A stretch of 64,000 nt of DNA from CAVQBP01 sp963723205 (GCA_963723205.1 CAVRQC010000038.1:558001-622000), one strand, 5' to 3'; counted from the first letter of the stretch, positions 34,587-43,760 are shown. Numbers and translations are program-made. Notes: generated from the letters alone by a model not told the origin.

Positions 34587-36932
34587 TTGGGTAGTAAAAT
34601 AAGCCGCCGTTCTTTCCTAAAGATAGGCGGAACAGTGGGAACGGGAGCCGCAATTGGTTTATCACCTTCAGTATCAAAAGCTAAAACTGCAGAAAGAATC
34701 AAACCGCAAAAAGTTGAAAAAATTCCAAGTGTTTGTGAACAATGTTTTTGGCGTTGTGGAATAATCGGAACTGTAGTAGATGGTAAGTTAATTAATATAG
34801 AAGGTAATCCTTTAAATCCAAATAACCGCGGTAAGATTTGCGCAAGAGGTAATGCCGGAGTTGCACTTTTATATGAAACTGATCGAATAAAAAATCCAAT
34901 GATCCGATCCGGTGAAAGAGGCAGCGGTAAATGGAAAGAAGTGAGCTGGAAAGAAGCTCTGGATTATACTGCAGAAAAATTATTAGAAGTAAAAAAGAAA
35001 TACGGCGTTGAATCAAATGCATTATTTTCTCATGGTGCATCCGCAGGTTTTATAAATGATCTATATAGATTCTGGGGTTCACCGAATAATGCCGCTCCTT
35101 CCTTTGCTCAATGCCGCGGTTCAAGAGATGTTGGATATGAATTAACATACGGAGAAGCTTTAGGTTCACCGGAAAGAATTGACCTTGGGAATTCAAAAGT
35201 AATTGTGTTAATCGGAAGTGCCCTTGGTGAAAATATTCATACCGGTCAGATAATTGATTTCACAAATGGACTGGCAAAAGGTGCCCAGTTAATTTCTGTT
35301 GATCCCCGTTTTTCAACAGCAGCTAGTAAAGCAAAATGGTGGCTGCCGATTAAACCTGGTACCGATACTGCTTTAGTGCTTGCATGGATAAACGTTATAA
35401 TTAAAGCCGGTGGATATGATAAAGAATTTGTTAAAAGAAATACAACAGGATTTGAAGAGTTAGCAGCGCATGTTCAAAACTATACTCCTGAATGGGCTGA
35501 GAAAATTGCCGAGATACCTGCATCTGTAATAAAAGAAACTGCACAGGCAATGATGGATGCCAAACCTGCCGTTTTAATACACCCCGGACGTCATGTTGCA
35601 TGGTATGGTAATGATGTACAGCGCGCAAGATCAATGGCTATACTCTCGGCTATACTGGGAACATGGGGACAAAAAGGAGGTTACTTCTTAAAGTCCGTAT
35701 TCCCTACACAATATAATGCTTTAAATATCCCTGATCCTCCTACTCCTAAAAGAGAAAGAGTTGACGGTGTAGGTTATAGATATCCATTTGCAAATTCCGA
35801 GGAAGGATTAACACAGGAATTAGTAAAAGCTACATTAAAACAAGAACCATATCCTATAAAATCATGGATGGTTTTTGGTCAGAATATTTTTAATAGCATT
35901 CCCGATAAAAGAGATACAAAAAGAGCAATAGATAAACTGGATTTTTATGCTGTTGTTGATGTTAGACCGACAGAACCTACATGGTATGCCGATGTAATTT
36001 TACCGGAAGACACATACCTTGAAAGGTACGATGCTTTGATGACAGTTACAGGCTGGTATGAACAGTATGTTTCACTAAGACAGCCTCTTGTTAAAAGAGT
36101 ACATAATACCCGTCCAGGATGGTGGATCGCTAAGGAATTAGGAAAAAGACTTGGATTGTCAGCATATTATCCGTACGACGATTATGAAGAAGTTATTAAA
36201 TATCAATTAAAAGATTCCGGAATTTCATTTGATAAACTGAAAAAAGATGGAGTAGTAACTTTTCCTGCCAAACCTTACTTAAATAAAGGTGAATCATATT
36301 CATTTAAAACAAATGATAAGAAAGTTCATCTTTATTCAAAAGAGTTAAAAGAATTAGGTTTTGATCCCTTACCTGTATATCAGCCGGTAAATGATCCGCC
36401 AAAAGGTTATTTCAGACTTGTGTATGGTATGATGCCGGTTCATTCACATGGGAAAACCGAAAGTAATCCGTGGTTAAATACACTTATTTCCGAACCCCAT
36501 TTATGGATAAACGAAACAATTGCCAGGAGTATAAACCTGGAAAACGAAGATGAAGTAATAGTTGAAAATCAGGATGGGATAAAATCAGATAAGATAAAAA
36601 TATTAACAACTCCGGGAATGAGACCGGACGCGGTATTTCTACCGCACGGTTTCGGAGGAAATAAAAGAGGGCTTCTTAATTATACTAAACGCAATATTTC
36701 GGATAATAGACTTATTTCAAAATATAATGTTGACCCTATCAGCGGCGGTACAGGATTAAGAGTAAACTTTGTAAGACTTTTAGTAAATGATAAAATCCTG
36801 ACCCCCTCAATAGAAGTAAGTATGACAGGAGTTAATGCAAAAAAAGTATCAGGGGTACAACATAAAGAAGAAAAAAGAATATTTCATATTCAGCCCAAGA
36901 AAAAAGAATCGACAATAAGAGAAGGATGCTAA
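34587..36932 (+). CDS. Tat-exported molybdopterin oxidoreductase, PsrA/PhsA type
   Basis: 781 residues. A Tat signal (SRRSFLKIGG, Arg7-Arg8) sends it to the periplasm. A [4Fe-4S] site follows: Cys50-X2-Cys53-X3-Cys57-X27-Cys85. The rest is the bis-MGD catalytic subunit, with 'SHGASAG', Cys176 in 'QCRGSRD' as the likely Mo ligand (position close to that of PsrA), 'HPGRHVAWYGNDVQRARS' and the C-terminal dinucleotide-binding domain. The family reduces polysulfide, thiosulfate or tetrathionate (or runs in reverse); the sulfur genes in the operon favour a sulfur substrate. The start is TTG 34587 behind GGGAGG. The protein ends in a lysine-rich stretch and TIREGC, the same tail as the rhodanese-like protein at the end of the operon. 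Confidence 0.93.
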   Translation: MGSKISRRSFLKIGGTVGTGAAIGLSPSVSKAKTAERIKPQKVEKIPSVCEQCFWRCGIIGTVVDGKLINIEGNPLNPNNRGKICARGNAGVALLYETDRIKNPMIRSGERGSGKWKEVSWKEALDYTAEKLLEVKKKYGVESNALFSHGASAGFINDLYRFWGSPNNAAPSFAQCRGSRDVGYELTYGEALGSPERIDLGNSKVIVLIGSALGENIHTGQIIDFTNGLAKGAQLISVDPRFSTAASKAKWWLPIKPGTDTALVLAWINVIIKAGGYDKEFVKRNTTGFEELAAHVQNYTPEWAEKIAEIPASVIKETAQAMMDAKPAVLIHPGRHVAWYGNDVQRARSMAILSAILGTWGQKGGYFLKSVFPTQYNALNIPDPPTPKRERVDGVGYRYPFANSEEGLTQELVKATLKQEPYPIKSWMVFGQNIFNSIPDKRDTKRAIDKLDFYAVVDVRPTEPTWYADVILPEDTYLERYDALMTVTGWYEQYVSLRQPLVKRVHNTRPGWWIAKELGKRLGLSAYYPYDDYEEVIKYQLKDSGISFDKLKKDGVVTFPAKPYLNKGESYSFKTNDKKVHLYSKELKELGFDPLPVYQPVNDPPKGYFRLVYGMMPVHSHGKTESNPWLNTLISEPHLWINETIARSINLENEDEVIVENQDGIKSDKIKILTTPGMRPDAVFLPHGFGGNKRGLLNYTKRNISDNRLISKYNVDPISGGTGLRVNFVRLLVNDKILTPSIEVSMTGVNAKKVSGVQHKEEKRIFHIQPKKKESTIREGC

Positions 36933-36938
36933 AATAAC

Positions 36939-37667
36939 ATGAGTAAATATGCTATGGTAATTGATATGAACCGGTGTGTTGCCTGCCATGCCTGTGAAGT
37001 AGCGTGCCGCTCACATTACGATGTACCGGTTCCTTATTATAGAAATTGGGTGCATGATTTACGGCCGGAAGGTGTCTATCCCGATATTAAAAAGGTTAGT
37101 TATGTAGGGTTGTGCAATCATTGTGATGATGCACCATGTGTAAAAGCATGCCCTACGGGCGCTACTTATAAAAGAAAAGACGGTGTCGTTGTTGTTGATA
37201 AAGACTTATGCATCGGCTGCGGGCTTTGCATAGATGCCTGCCCCTACGGCGCACGATATGTAAACCCAAATGACAACAAAGTTGATAAATGTGATTTTTG
37301 CATAGATAGAGTTAGCGAAGGTTTGGAACCTGCATGTGTTTCCACTTGTATTGCAAGTGCAAGAATATTTGGAGATCTCGATGATCCCAACTCAGAAGTA
37401 TCACAGCTTGTAGCAAATGGCGCAATGCCAAATGTTTCAGACAAGGTAAATGTAGGACCGAATATATATTATCTGGATGATCACGATAATTTTCCAATTG
37501 TGAAAGCTGCATTTCCTCCTAAAATTCCTAAAATGCCTACACCGCAAAAATTTTGGTCGAATATCTTAAGACCTTTATTCTACATTGCAATCGGCGGTAC
37601 ATTTCTCGGACAACTTGCTGCATTTGCCGCTCAATTGTTTAAGGGCGAAAGCGAGGTAAAGGAGTAA
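36939..37667 (+). CDS. four-cluster [4Fe-4S] ferredoxin subunit, PsrB/PhsB type
   Basis: 242 residues. Cysteine groups for four clusters are visible: 'CVACHACEVAC', 'CNHCDDAPCVKACP', 'CIGCGLCIDACP' and 'CDFCIDRV' with 'CVSTC'. The C-terminus has one membrane helix (about 212-232) that may anchor the subunit to the cytochrome b. It relays electrons between the membrane subunit and the molybdenum subunit at the periplasmic face. It starts six bases after the molybdo subunit and ends three bases before the cytochrome b gene. It has no Tat signal of its own and is probably carried along with the catalytic subunit. Confidence 0.95.
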   Translation: MSKYAMVIDMNRCVACHACEVACRSHYDVPVPYYRNWVHDLRPEGVYPDIKKVSYVGLCNHCDDAPCVKACPTGATYKRKDGVVVVDKDLCIGCGLCIDACPYGARYVNPNDNKVDKCDFCIDRVSEGLEPACVSTCIASARIFGDLDDPNSEVSQLVANGAMPNVSDKVNVGPNIYYLDDHDNFPIVKAAFPPKIPKMPTPQKFWSNILRPLFYIAIGGTFLGQLAAFAAQLFKGESEVKE

Positions 37668-37670
37668 AAA

Positions 37671-38564
37671 ATGGGAAAAAATATAAGTAAATTAAATGAA
37701 GATATAAAATTAGATCATGACCTTTTAAGAGGGACAAGACATCTAACCTTTGAAGAAAAGAGGATACTTGCAAACCGGGTAATGAAAAAACACGGTGTTG
37801 CCGGAGTAACACTGCATTGGGTAAATGCTATATCATGGTTCCTGCTGATATTTACCGGTGCCGCATTGATTTCAGCAGACTATCTTAAATTTACACCTAA
37901 CTGGTACCTTGATATGATGATGGGAATATTCGGTACAAAACATGCTATGCTCCACTTTCATATTGCAATAGGAATATTCTGGATTACAACCCTTTTACTT
38001 TACGGTATTTTCGGATATAAAAATTATTTAACAGACTTTGTTAAACACGATTTAATTTTAAATAAAGACGATATAAAATGGTTTCCGGCAAAAGCTAAAA
38101 ATCTTGCTGGAAAATTGAGCCATTATGAAATGCCTCCGCAAGGAACATACAATGCCGGTCAGAAAGCTTATGCAATAGTTGTTGCGTTAAGTACAGTTAC
38201 ACTAATTATAACCGGTCCTGTTATGGCATTTCATATCGGCCCGGAAATAATTATTCAATGGGCAATGATGTTACATTTTGTAGCTACTATGTCGGTATTT
38301 GCAGGAATTTTTGTTCACGTGTACATGGCAGCTCTTTTCCCCGAAGAACGGCCTGCATTCTTTTCAATGATTACCGGAAAAGTAAATGAATTATATGCTT
38401 ATCTGCATCATTATAAATGGTGGAAAGAAATAAAAAATCAAGAACATGAATTCTTTGCCGAAGAACTTGCAAAAGACGGAGTTGTTTTACCTGAATTGGA
38501 AGACTGCAAAAATATAAAAGATCACGTAGCCCAGGTTTATACAATCGATGGAGAGAGATTATGA
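37671..38564 (+). CDS. membrane cytochrome b subunit of the molybdoenzyme complex (FdnI/PhsC-like)
   Basis: 297 residues with four membrane helices (about 45-65, 90-112, 155-178 and 195-220). Histidines suited for two hemes b lie in the helices: 'VTLHWVNAISW', 'MLHFHIAIGIFW', 'MAFHIG', and 'MMLHFVATMSV' with 'FVHVYMAA'. It connects the ferredoxin subunit to the quinone pool, as in formate dehydrogenase-N and thiosulfate reductase. The first ~35 residues are charged and cytoplasmic. Its stop overlaps the next gene by four bases (ATGA). Confidence 0.92.
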   Translation: MGKNISKLNEDIKLDHDLLRGTRHLTFEEKRILANRVMKKHGVAGVTLHWVNAISWFLLIFTGAALISADYLKFTPNWYLDMMMGIFGTKHAMLHFHIAIGIFWITTLLLYGIFGYKNYLTDFVKHDLILNKDDIKWFPAKAKNLAGKLSHYEMPPQGTYNAGQKAYAIVVALSTVTLIITGPVMAFHIGPEIIIQWAMMLHFVATMSVFAGIFVHVYMAALFPEERPAFFSMITGKVNELYAYLHHYKWWKEIKNQEHEFFAEELAKDGVVLPELEDCKNIKDHVAQVYTIDGERL

Positions 38565-39070
38565 AAAAAAAATTGTGGGATCCTATTCTTGGCGGTATAA
38601 TGATAGGATTGGCAATAATACTTACATTTTACATTTCAGGAAGAGGACTGGGTGCTTCGGGTGCAATGACTGATTTAGCGGTTTGGATTCAAAATATAGT
38701 TGCACCTTCAATAAACCAATCCAGCGGATATTTCTCAAAATATGTTGTGAACGGCGCAAACCCTCTTGATGATTATCTCGTTTTTATGGCAATAGGAATT
38801 CTGATTGGAAGTTTTTTTGCAGGCTTAGTCTCAAAAGATTTAAAGTTTGAAATATTAAAGGGGCCTAATATTTCCAATAAAGGAAGACTCTGGTTTGCTC
38901 TTGCGGGAGGAATATTGGTTGGTTATGCAGCAAGACTTGCCAGGGGATGTACTAGCGGTATGGCATTAGTCGGCGGAGCAGAACTTTCAGTTGGCGCCTG
39001 GGCTTTTATGTTTTCAATTTTTGCAGGGGGATTTGCAATTGCATACTTTGTGAGGAGGCAATGGTTATGA
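38561..39070 (+). CDS. YeeE/YedE-family sulfur-compound transporter, first half
   Basis: 169 residues, about four helices. The signature 'AARLARGCTSGMAL' includes the conserved cysteine that in YeeE/YedE transporters takes part in moving thiosulfate through the channel. Together with the next gene it corresponds to the two halves of a full-length YeeE protein. It overlaps the cytochrome b gene by four bases and the following gene by ten. Position in a molybdoenzyme operon suggests movement of the substrate or product (thiosulfate or sulfane sulfur) across the inner membrane. Confidence 0.92.
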   Translation: MKKKLWDPILGGIMIGLAIILTFYISGRGLGASGAMTDLAVWIQNIVAPSINQSSGYFSKYVVNGANPLDDYLVFMAIGILIGSFFAGLVSKDLKFEILKGPNISNKGRLWFALAGGILVGYAARLARGCTSGMALVGGAELSVGAWAFMFSIFAGGFAIAYFVRRQWL

Positions 39071-39663
39071 CAGGACCTTTAGTAAATAATGGTATAATTT
39101 CCGGAGGTATAAATTCTTTATTCGCTGTACTGATCGGAATATTGTTCGGATATGCATTACAGCGTTCCGGTTTTACAAATTCAAAGAAAATATCAGCTGC
39201 TTTTTATATGAAAGATGTTGATGTTCCGATTGTAATGTTTACAGCAATCATCACGGCTTCCATCGGTCTTTGGGGAATGTCATTACTGGGATTAATAGAT
39301 TTAGGAAAGATGTACTTTCTACCTTCTTTCTTATTACCAATGGTAGTTGCAGGATTTATTTTTGGTATTGGGATGGCTGTCGGGGGTTTTTGCCCCGGAA
39401 CTTCGTTAGCTTCAATGGTTACGGGAAAGATTGATGCAATGGTTTTTGTAGGAGGATTTTTAATCGGCAGTTTATTCTTTGGTGATTTATATTCGTTGTG
39501 GGATAATTTCTATAATTCAACTGCAAAAGGTGTTTGGCGTATAGATCAGTTGTTTAATATTAACCTTGGCCTTGCAGTATTATTAGTAACTCTTCTGGGA
39601 GTTTTCGGCAGTCTCGGTATGCGAAAGCTACAATATAAATTCTGGGGTAAAAATAATGATTAA
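39061..39663 (+). CDS. YeeE/YedE-family sulfur-compound transporter, second half
   Basis: 200 residues, about five helices. The hallmark 'VGGFCPGTSLASMVTGKIDAM' contains the conserved Cys and the GTS motif of the second YeeE half. GAGGAGG is placed before ATG 39061; an in-frame ATG at 39067 is also possible. Likely forms one channel with the preceding protein. It overlaps its neighbours by ten and eight bases, so all six proteins of this operon are probably made in fixed ratio. Confidence 0.92.
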   Translation: MVMTGPLVNNGIISGGINSLFAVLIGILFGYALQRSGFTNSKKISAAFYMKDVDVPIVMFTAIITASIGLWGMSLLGLIDLGKMYFLPSFLLPMVVAGFIFGIGMAVGGFCPGTSLASMVTGKIDAMVFVGGFLIGSLFFGDLYSLWDNFYNSTAKGVWRIDQLFNINLGLAVLLVTLLGVFGSLGMRKLQYKFWGKNND

Positions 39664-40255
39664 ATTATCAGCGAAAAATATTGTTGTTGGGATTGGTTTA
39701 TTTGTTGCTTTAATTTTTGCTTTCTTTCCTACTTCTTATTTTATAAGTAAACCTTATATAGTAGATACATATTTTAATCAGCAGCATTATAATGAAGCCG
39801 GTATTTTCACAATTACCCCTTTTGAAGCAGCAAAATTCTATTCATATGATCAATCAAAATGCTTTTGGATTGATTTAAGAAACTCAGAAGATTATTCAAA
39901 GTTACATTTAAAAGCCGCACTAAATCAAAACCTGAATCAGCTGGAAAATTCTGTCTGGAATCCGGATGATTTAATTTTGGTGTATGGTACTAATACAGAA
40001 GAAGCACAGGACGCTGCAGCATATTTAAGACAGGTAAAAAACGCTAGAGCATTTGCAGTAATAGGCGGTTTTGATGCAGTAAAAAAATATCTCATGGATC
40101 CTATCGGGATATCAATTACAAATCAATTCTCCGACAAAGACCTTACAAATCTGATCGAGATACGGGGGAAATTATCAGGGGAAAAGACTTCAGCAGATCA
40201 GGTTCTGAAAAAATTAAAAAGCAGTAAATCAAAAACTATAAGAGAAGGCTGTTAA
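39656..40255 (+). CDS. membrane-anchored rhodanese-like protein with C-terminal TIREGC tail
   Basis: 199 residues. An N-terminal hydrophobic segment (about 7-28) anchors the protein, with the rhodanese-fold domain (about 50-145) in the periplasm. The fold is recognised by 'FWIDLRNSEDYSKLHLKAA' and the position in the operon. The active-site loop reads 'LVYGTNTEEAQ', where active rhodaneses have a Cys after the strand, so it cannot use the usual persulfide chemistry at this site. The final 40 residues are a lysine-rich linker ending in KTIREGC, the same terminal hexapeptide as the molybdo subunit. I infer that the terminal cysteine replaces the missing catalytic one. Last gene of the operon, followed by a terminator. 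Confidence 0.85.
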   Translation: MIKLSAKNIVVGIGLFVALIFAFFPTSYFISKPYIVDTYFNQQHYNEAGIFTITPFEAAKFYSYDQSKCFWIDLRNSEDYSKLHLKAALNQNLNQLENSVWNPDDLILVYGTNTEEAQDAAAYLRQVKNARAFAVIGGFDAVKKYLMDPIGISITNQFSDKDLTNLIEIRGKLSGEKTSADQVLKKLKSSKSKTIREGC

Positions 40256-40262
40256 ACTTTTA

Positions 40263-40299
40263 TAAGGGCGAATTGATAATTCGTCCCTTTGCTTTTTCA
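40263..40299 (+). terminator. intrinsic terminator of the molybdoenzyme operon
   Basis: AAGGG-CGAATT (from 40264) pairs with AATTCG-T-CCCTT (to about 40289), a stem of eleven base pairs with a single bulged T and a three-base loop, followed by TTTGCTTTTTC. It starts eight bases after the rhodanese-like stop codon. Confidence 0.85.
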
Positions 40300-40519
40300 T
40301 TACAATTGTAAACCATATCAATACCAAACTTGAAGTTTTTACTTTCTATCATTTTATCTTTCTAAAAAAATTATCCTTCGTTTCTAATCTTCTTTATGAT
40401 TCTAACCAAAAAGAAATTGGTGCGGGAATCATTTTTCAATATAAAATGTTATAACTACATTTGTAAATAAAACAGGTTTTAACCGTTAACATTTTAAATA
40501 AATATCGGGAATTAATACG

Positions 40520-41506
40520 ATGAAAGAAATTATTTCTGCTGAACAAATCAGGGAAACAGCTTATTCATTTCAGGAAAGCCGAATATTATTAACAGCATTT
40601 GAGCTCAGAATTTTTACAATACTGGATAAACATATGATAAGTTCTGAAGAAGTTTCTAAAAAGATCAATACTGATAACAGGGCAACAAACCGCCTTTTGA
40701 ATGCTCTCTGCGGAATGGGATTACTAAGAAAAGTAAAAGATAAATTTTATAATACCGACTTATCATCAAAATACCTGGTTGAAGGAAAACCGGACTTTAT
40801 GGGAAATCTTTATCATACAAATCACTTATGGAATACCTGGAACTACTTAACTGACTCAGTAAAAAAAGGAAGTTCATTTGCCGGTGATCAAAACAAGAAA
40901 GAAAAAGAGGAATGGGTCGATTCATTTATCGCAGCAATGCATTACCGTGGTGTTAAACAGGCCAAACTTATTGCAATGATGATTGATCTTTCCAATACCA
41001 AAAAGATGCTTGATATTGGTGGCGGATCTGCTGCATTCTCGATGGAATTAGTAAAAAGAAGTCCTTCAATTAAAGCTGTAGTTCTGGATTTACCGCATGT
41101 TATTCCTTTGACAAAAAAATATGTTGAGCAGGAAGGATTAAGTGACAATTTTAATTTTATCGAAGGTAATTATTTGAACAGCGATTTCGGAAGCGGTTAT
41201 GATTTAATTCTTTTATCGGCAATTATTCACATTAATAGTTATGAACAAAATAAAATGATTATTAAAAAATGTGCAGATGCCTTAAATAAAAACGGTATGG
41301 TGATAATTAATGATTTTATAATGAGCGATGACCGAACACAACCTTATCACGGCGCAATTTTTTCCCTTAATATGTTAGTCGGAACCGAGAGTGGAGATAC
41401 CTATACAGAAAATGAAATTACAGAATGGTTTAAATCCACTGGATTTTCAAAAATCGATAGGAAAAAGACCAGTTTTGCATCAGATCTTATAATTGGAATA
41501 AAATAA
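40520..41506 (+). CDS. SAM-dependent O-methyltransferase with winged-helix dimerisation domain
   Basis: 328 residues. An N-terminal winged-helix dimerisation domain (about 10-100, 'SRILLTAFELRIFTIL' and 'TNRLLNALCGMGLLRK') is followed by a Rossmann methyltransferase domain with the SAM-binding motif 'MLDIGGGSAAFSMELVKR' and 'VLDLPHV'. This is the acetylserotonin/hydroxyneurosporene O-methyltransferase architecture (also used by BchU/CrtF in phototrophs). The substrate is not deducible. It stands alone between the sulfur operons, with its own 264-bp upstream region. Confidence 0.9.
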   Translation: MKEIISAEQIRETAYSFQESRILLTAFELRIFTILDKHMISSEEVSKKINTDNRATNRLLNALCGMGLLRKVKDKFYNTDLSSKYLVEGKPDFMGNLYHTNHLWNTWNYLTDSVKKGSSFAGDQNKKEKEEWVDSFIAAMHYRGVKQAKLIAMMIDLSNTKKMLDIGGGSAAFSMELVKRSPSIKAVVLDLPHVIPLTKKYVEQEGLSDNFNFIEGNYLNSDFGSGYDLILLSAIIHINSYEQNKMIIKKCADALNKNGMVIINDFIMSDDRTQPYHGAIFSLNMLVGTESGDTYTENEITEWFKSTGFSKIDRKKTSFASDLIIGIK

Positions 41507-41582
41507 ATTGAAAATATTTCCTGATAAATTTTAACGAATACATATAAGGAGAGATAATTTTTATTTGTCGCAAATAATTACA

Positions 41583-42037
41583 TCAAAGAGAAATTGACAA
41601 TCTGATAGCAGAGATTAAAGAATAATGATTTATAAAACTATTTACAGGATTGAAAATATATTGAAAATCAGGCTGGCGCTTAATCCAATTAGTTAAGTGA
41701 AAAAGATATGTCAATTCAATTGCGGTTTCATATTTATCAAGATTAATATTTTCCAGCTTTGCTTTAGCTATATATTTACTGTTGTTATGCGCTGCTCCTA
41801 GCGCAATCCCCAATTCATCCTTTTCTCTACCGGGAATCAATCCCGTGTCGGAATCAGTTGCCATTTTTTCATAATTAGATCCTAAAACCAGGATATGTTG
41901 TTTAAGCTTATTAATTTTAGACAAAAATTCGAGCTATTTTTTATTTCACCGGTTAGTTTAACAGTATTACCTTTTAAAATACTTTTTAAACCTTGCCGGA
42001 TTAAAAAACCATTATCAGCTATTACTATTTCAATCAT
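41583..42037 (-). pseudogene. response-regulator receiver-like gene, frameshifted remnant
   Basis: On the minus strand, ATG 42037 opens a frame beginning MIEIVIADNGFLIRQGLKSIL, the start of a NarL-family receiver domain, which stops after 51 residues at 41882-41884. A second frame from about 41924 continues the similarity with 'KINKLKQHILVLGSNYEK', then runs to 41583 without a recognisable output domain. Adding one T to the run of five Ts (minus strand, near 41925-41929) would join the two as SNFLSKINK. The phosphoacceptor position reads Gly in 'VLGSN' instead of Asp, so even a repaired product would be a pseudo-receiver. The helix-turn-helix domain expected in NarL proteins is missing. The remaining parts of 41507-42278 hold no other gene I can support. 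Confidence 0.55.
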
Positions 42038-42278
42038 AATCAATTTGTTGTTATTAAGACTAATTATAAATAACGATTACTTTTACTTCAAGGTTATTAA
42101 GTTCAATAATATTATAACCTTCAAAATATTTGGTTTTATCAATAATTTTGTGATAATTCTATGTTTAAAATAACCTGTAATTAGATATGCACTTATATCG
42201 TGATTTTCCAAAATTTTACCGAATATTAATTTTTTATTAAAAGATATTATTATTTTATCGTCAAAAAAGTAAGGTACA

Positions 42279-43559
42279 ATGGAAAATCAAACAGAAATTT
42301 CAATAAAAGAATTATTGAACCGGATAAACGATCCCGGCATAAAAATTATCGATATACGATCTCCCGATGCATATAACGGATGGAAAGAAGGAAATGAAAA
42401 AAGAGGCGGGCATATTATCGGTGCAAAAAGTCTTCCTGCTAAATGGGCCAAATATATTGATTGGATTGAAATTGTTCATTCAAAAAATATTTTGCCTGAT
42501 GACTTTTTAGTTATTTATGGATACGATAAAATTCAAACTGAAAAAATTGCAAATCTATTTAATAAAACCGGATATCCGAATGTAAATGTTTATAATTCCT
42601 TCATTAATGAATGGTGTGCTGATGAGAAATATCCTATGGAAAGAATGCCAAGATATACACAATTAGTCTCAGCCAAATGGCTAAATAAACTAATCACAAC
42701 GGGTTCTGCACCGGAATATAAAAATAGTAAATATTTAGTTTGTCATGCGCATTACCGCAACAGAGAAGATTATGAAAAAGGCCACATTCCTGGATCTATT
42801 GATATCGATACGCTGGTGCTGGAATCTCCCGAAACCTGGAACCGGCGCTCTCCGGTAGAATTAAAAACGGTATTTAAAAATTTAGGTATTACTTGCGATA
42901 CTACAGTTATTTTATATGGAAGATTTTCTTTTCCCGATAACGATGATCCCTTCCCGGGAAGCAGCGCAGGCCATTTAGGAGCAATGCGATGTGCATTTAT
43001 TATGATGTATGCCGGAGTGAAAGATGTGCGATTGCTAAATGGAGGTCTGCAATCATGGCATGATGAAGGGTTTGAAATTACAACAAAAGAAAACAGGAAA
43101 CAACCTGTCTCCGATTTCGGGATTGAAATACCTGCTAATCCCGGTTTGGCAATTGATTTACATGAGGCAGAAGAATATTTAAAAGCAGAAGATAAAAATC
43201 TTGTTAGTGTCCGGAGCTGGAAAGAATTTATCGGAGAGGTCAGCGGATATAATTACATTGAAAAAAAGGGGCGTATACCCGGAGCAGTTTTTGCAGATTG
43301 CGGAAGCGACGCTTATCATATGGAGAATTACCGCAATCTTGATCATACTACACGTGAATACCACGAGATCGAAAACAATTGGAAAGAAGCAGGAATTACG
43401 CCCGATAAATTTAATGCGTTCTATTGTGGTACCGGGTGGAGAGCCAGTGAGGCATTCTTTAATGCCTGGTTAATTGACTGGCCAAATATATCTGTATTTG
43501 ACGGCGGATGGTTTGAATGGAGCAATAATAATCTTCCATTTGAGACCGGATTGCCTTAA
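42279..43559 (+). CDS. triple-rhodanese sulfurtransferase with one active domain
   Basis: 426 residues with three rhodanese-fold units (about 5-120, 130-270 and 285-426). The first two lack the active-site cysteine ('VIYGYDKIQT' and 'ILYGRFSFPD'). The third has a full loop, Cys-Gly-Thr-Gly-Trp-Arg in 'FYCGTGWRASEA', and so is the catalytic one. There is no signal peptide, so the protein is cytoplasmic. Such enzymes pass sulfane sulfur from thiosulfate or persulfides to acceptors. It lies between the molybdoenzyme operon and SufE, and so may receive sulfur brought in by the YeeE/YedE pair; this is inference from location. Confidence 0.9.
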   Translation: MENQTEISIKELLNRINDPGIKIIDIRSPDAYNGWKEGNEKRGGHIIGAKSLPAKWAKYIDWIEIVHSKNILPDDFLVIYGYDKIQTEKIANLFNKTGYPNVNVYNSFINEWCADEKYPMERMPRYTQLVSAKWLNKLITTGSAPEYKNSKYLVCHAHYRNREDYEKGHIPGSIDIDTLVLESPETWNRRSPVELKTVFKNLGITCDTTVILYGRFSFPDNDDPFPGSSAGHLGAMRCAFIMMYAGVKDVRLLNGGLQSWHDEGFEITTKENRKQPVSDFGIEIPANPGLAIDLHEAEEYLKAEDKNLVSVRSWKEFIGEVSGYNYIEKKGRIPGAVFADCGSDAYHMENYRNLDHTTREYHEIENNWKEAGITPDKFNAFYCGTGWRASEAFFNAWLIDWPNISVFDGGWFEWSNNNLPFETGLP

Positions 43560-43760
43560 TAGTATAAAATTGTCATTCAATTATGGGATTGCAAAGAAAT
43601 TTCAAAGTTTTTGATTTAAGAATATCGATTAATGAAATATGATATTATATTTTTCCGCTGCAAACCTGGATAGGATGAATAATTCTCAAATCATAAACCG
43701 TTAATCTTTGTACTTAAATCATTGCTGCTTTATATAAAAATAAATTATTTAAACAATCAA

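Noticed and set aside
41895..42173. Plus-strand 92-codon frame in the gap after the methyltransferase
   Set aside because: Hydrophobic low-complexity product; it is antisense to the response-regulator remnant.
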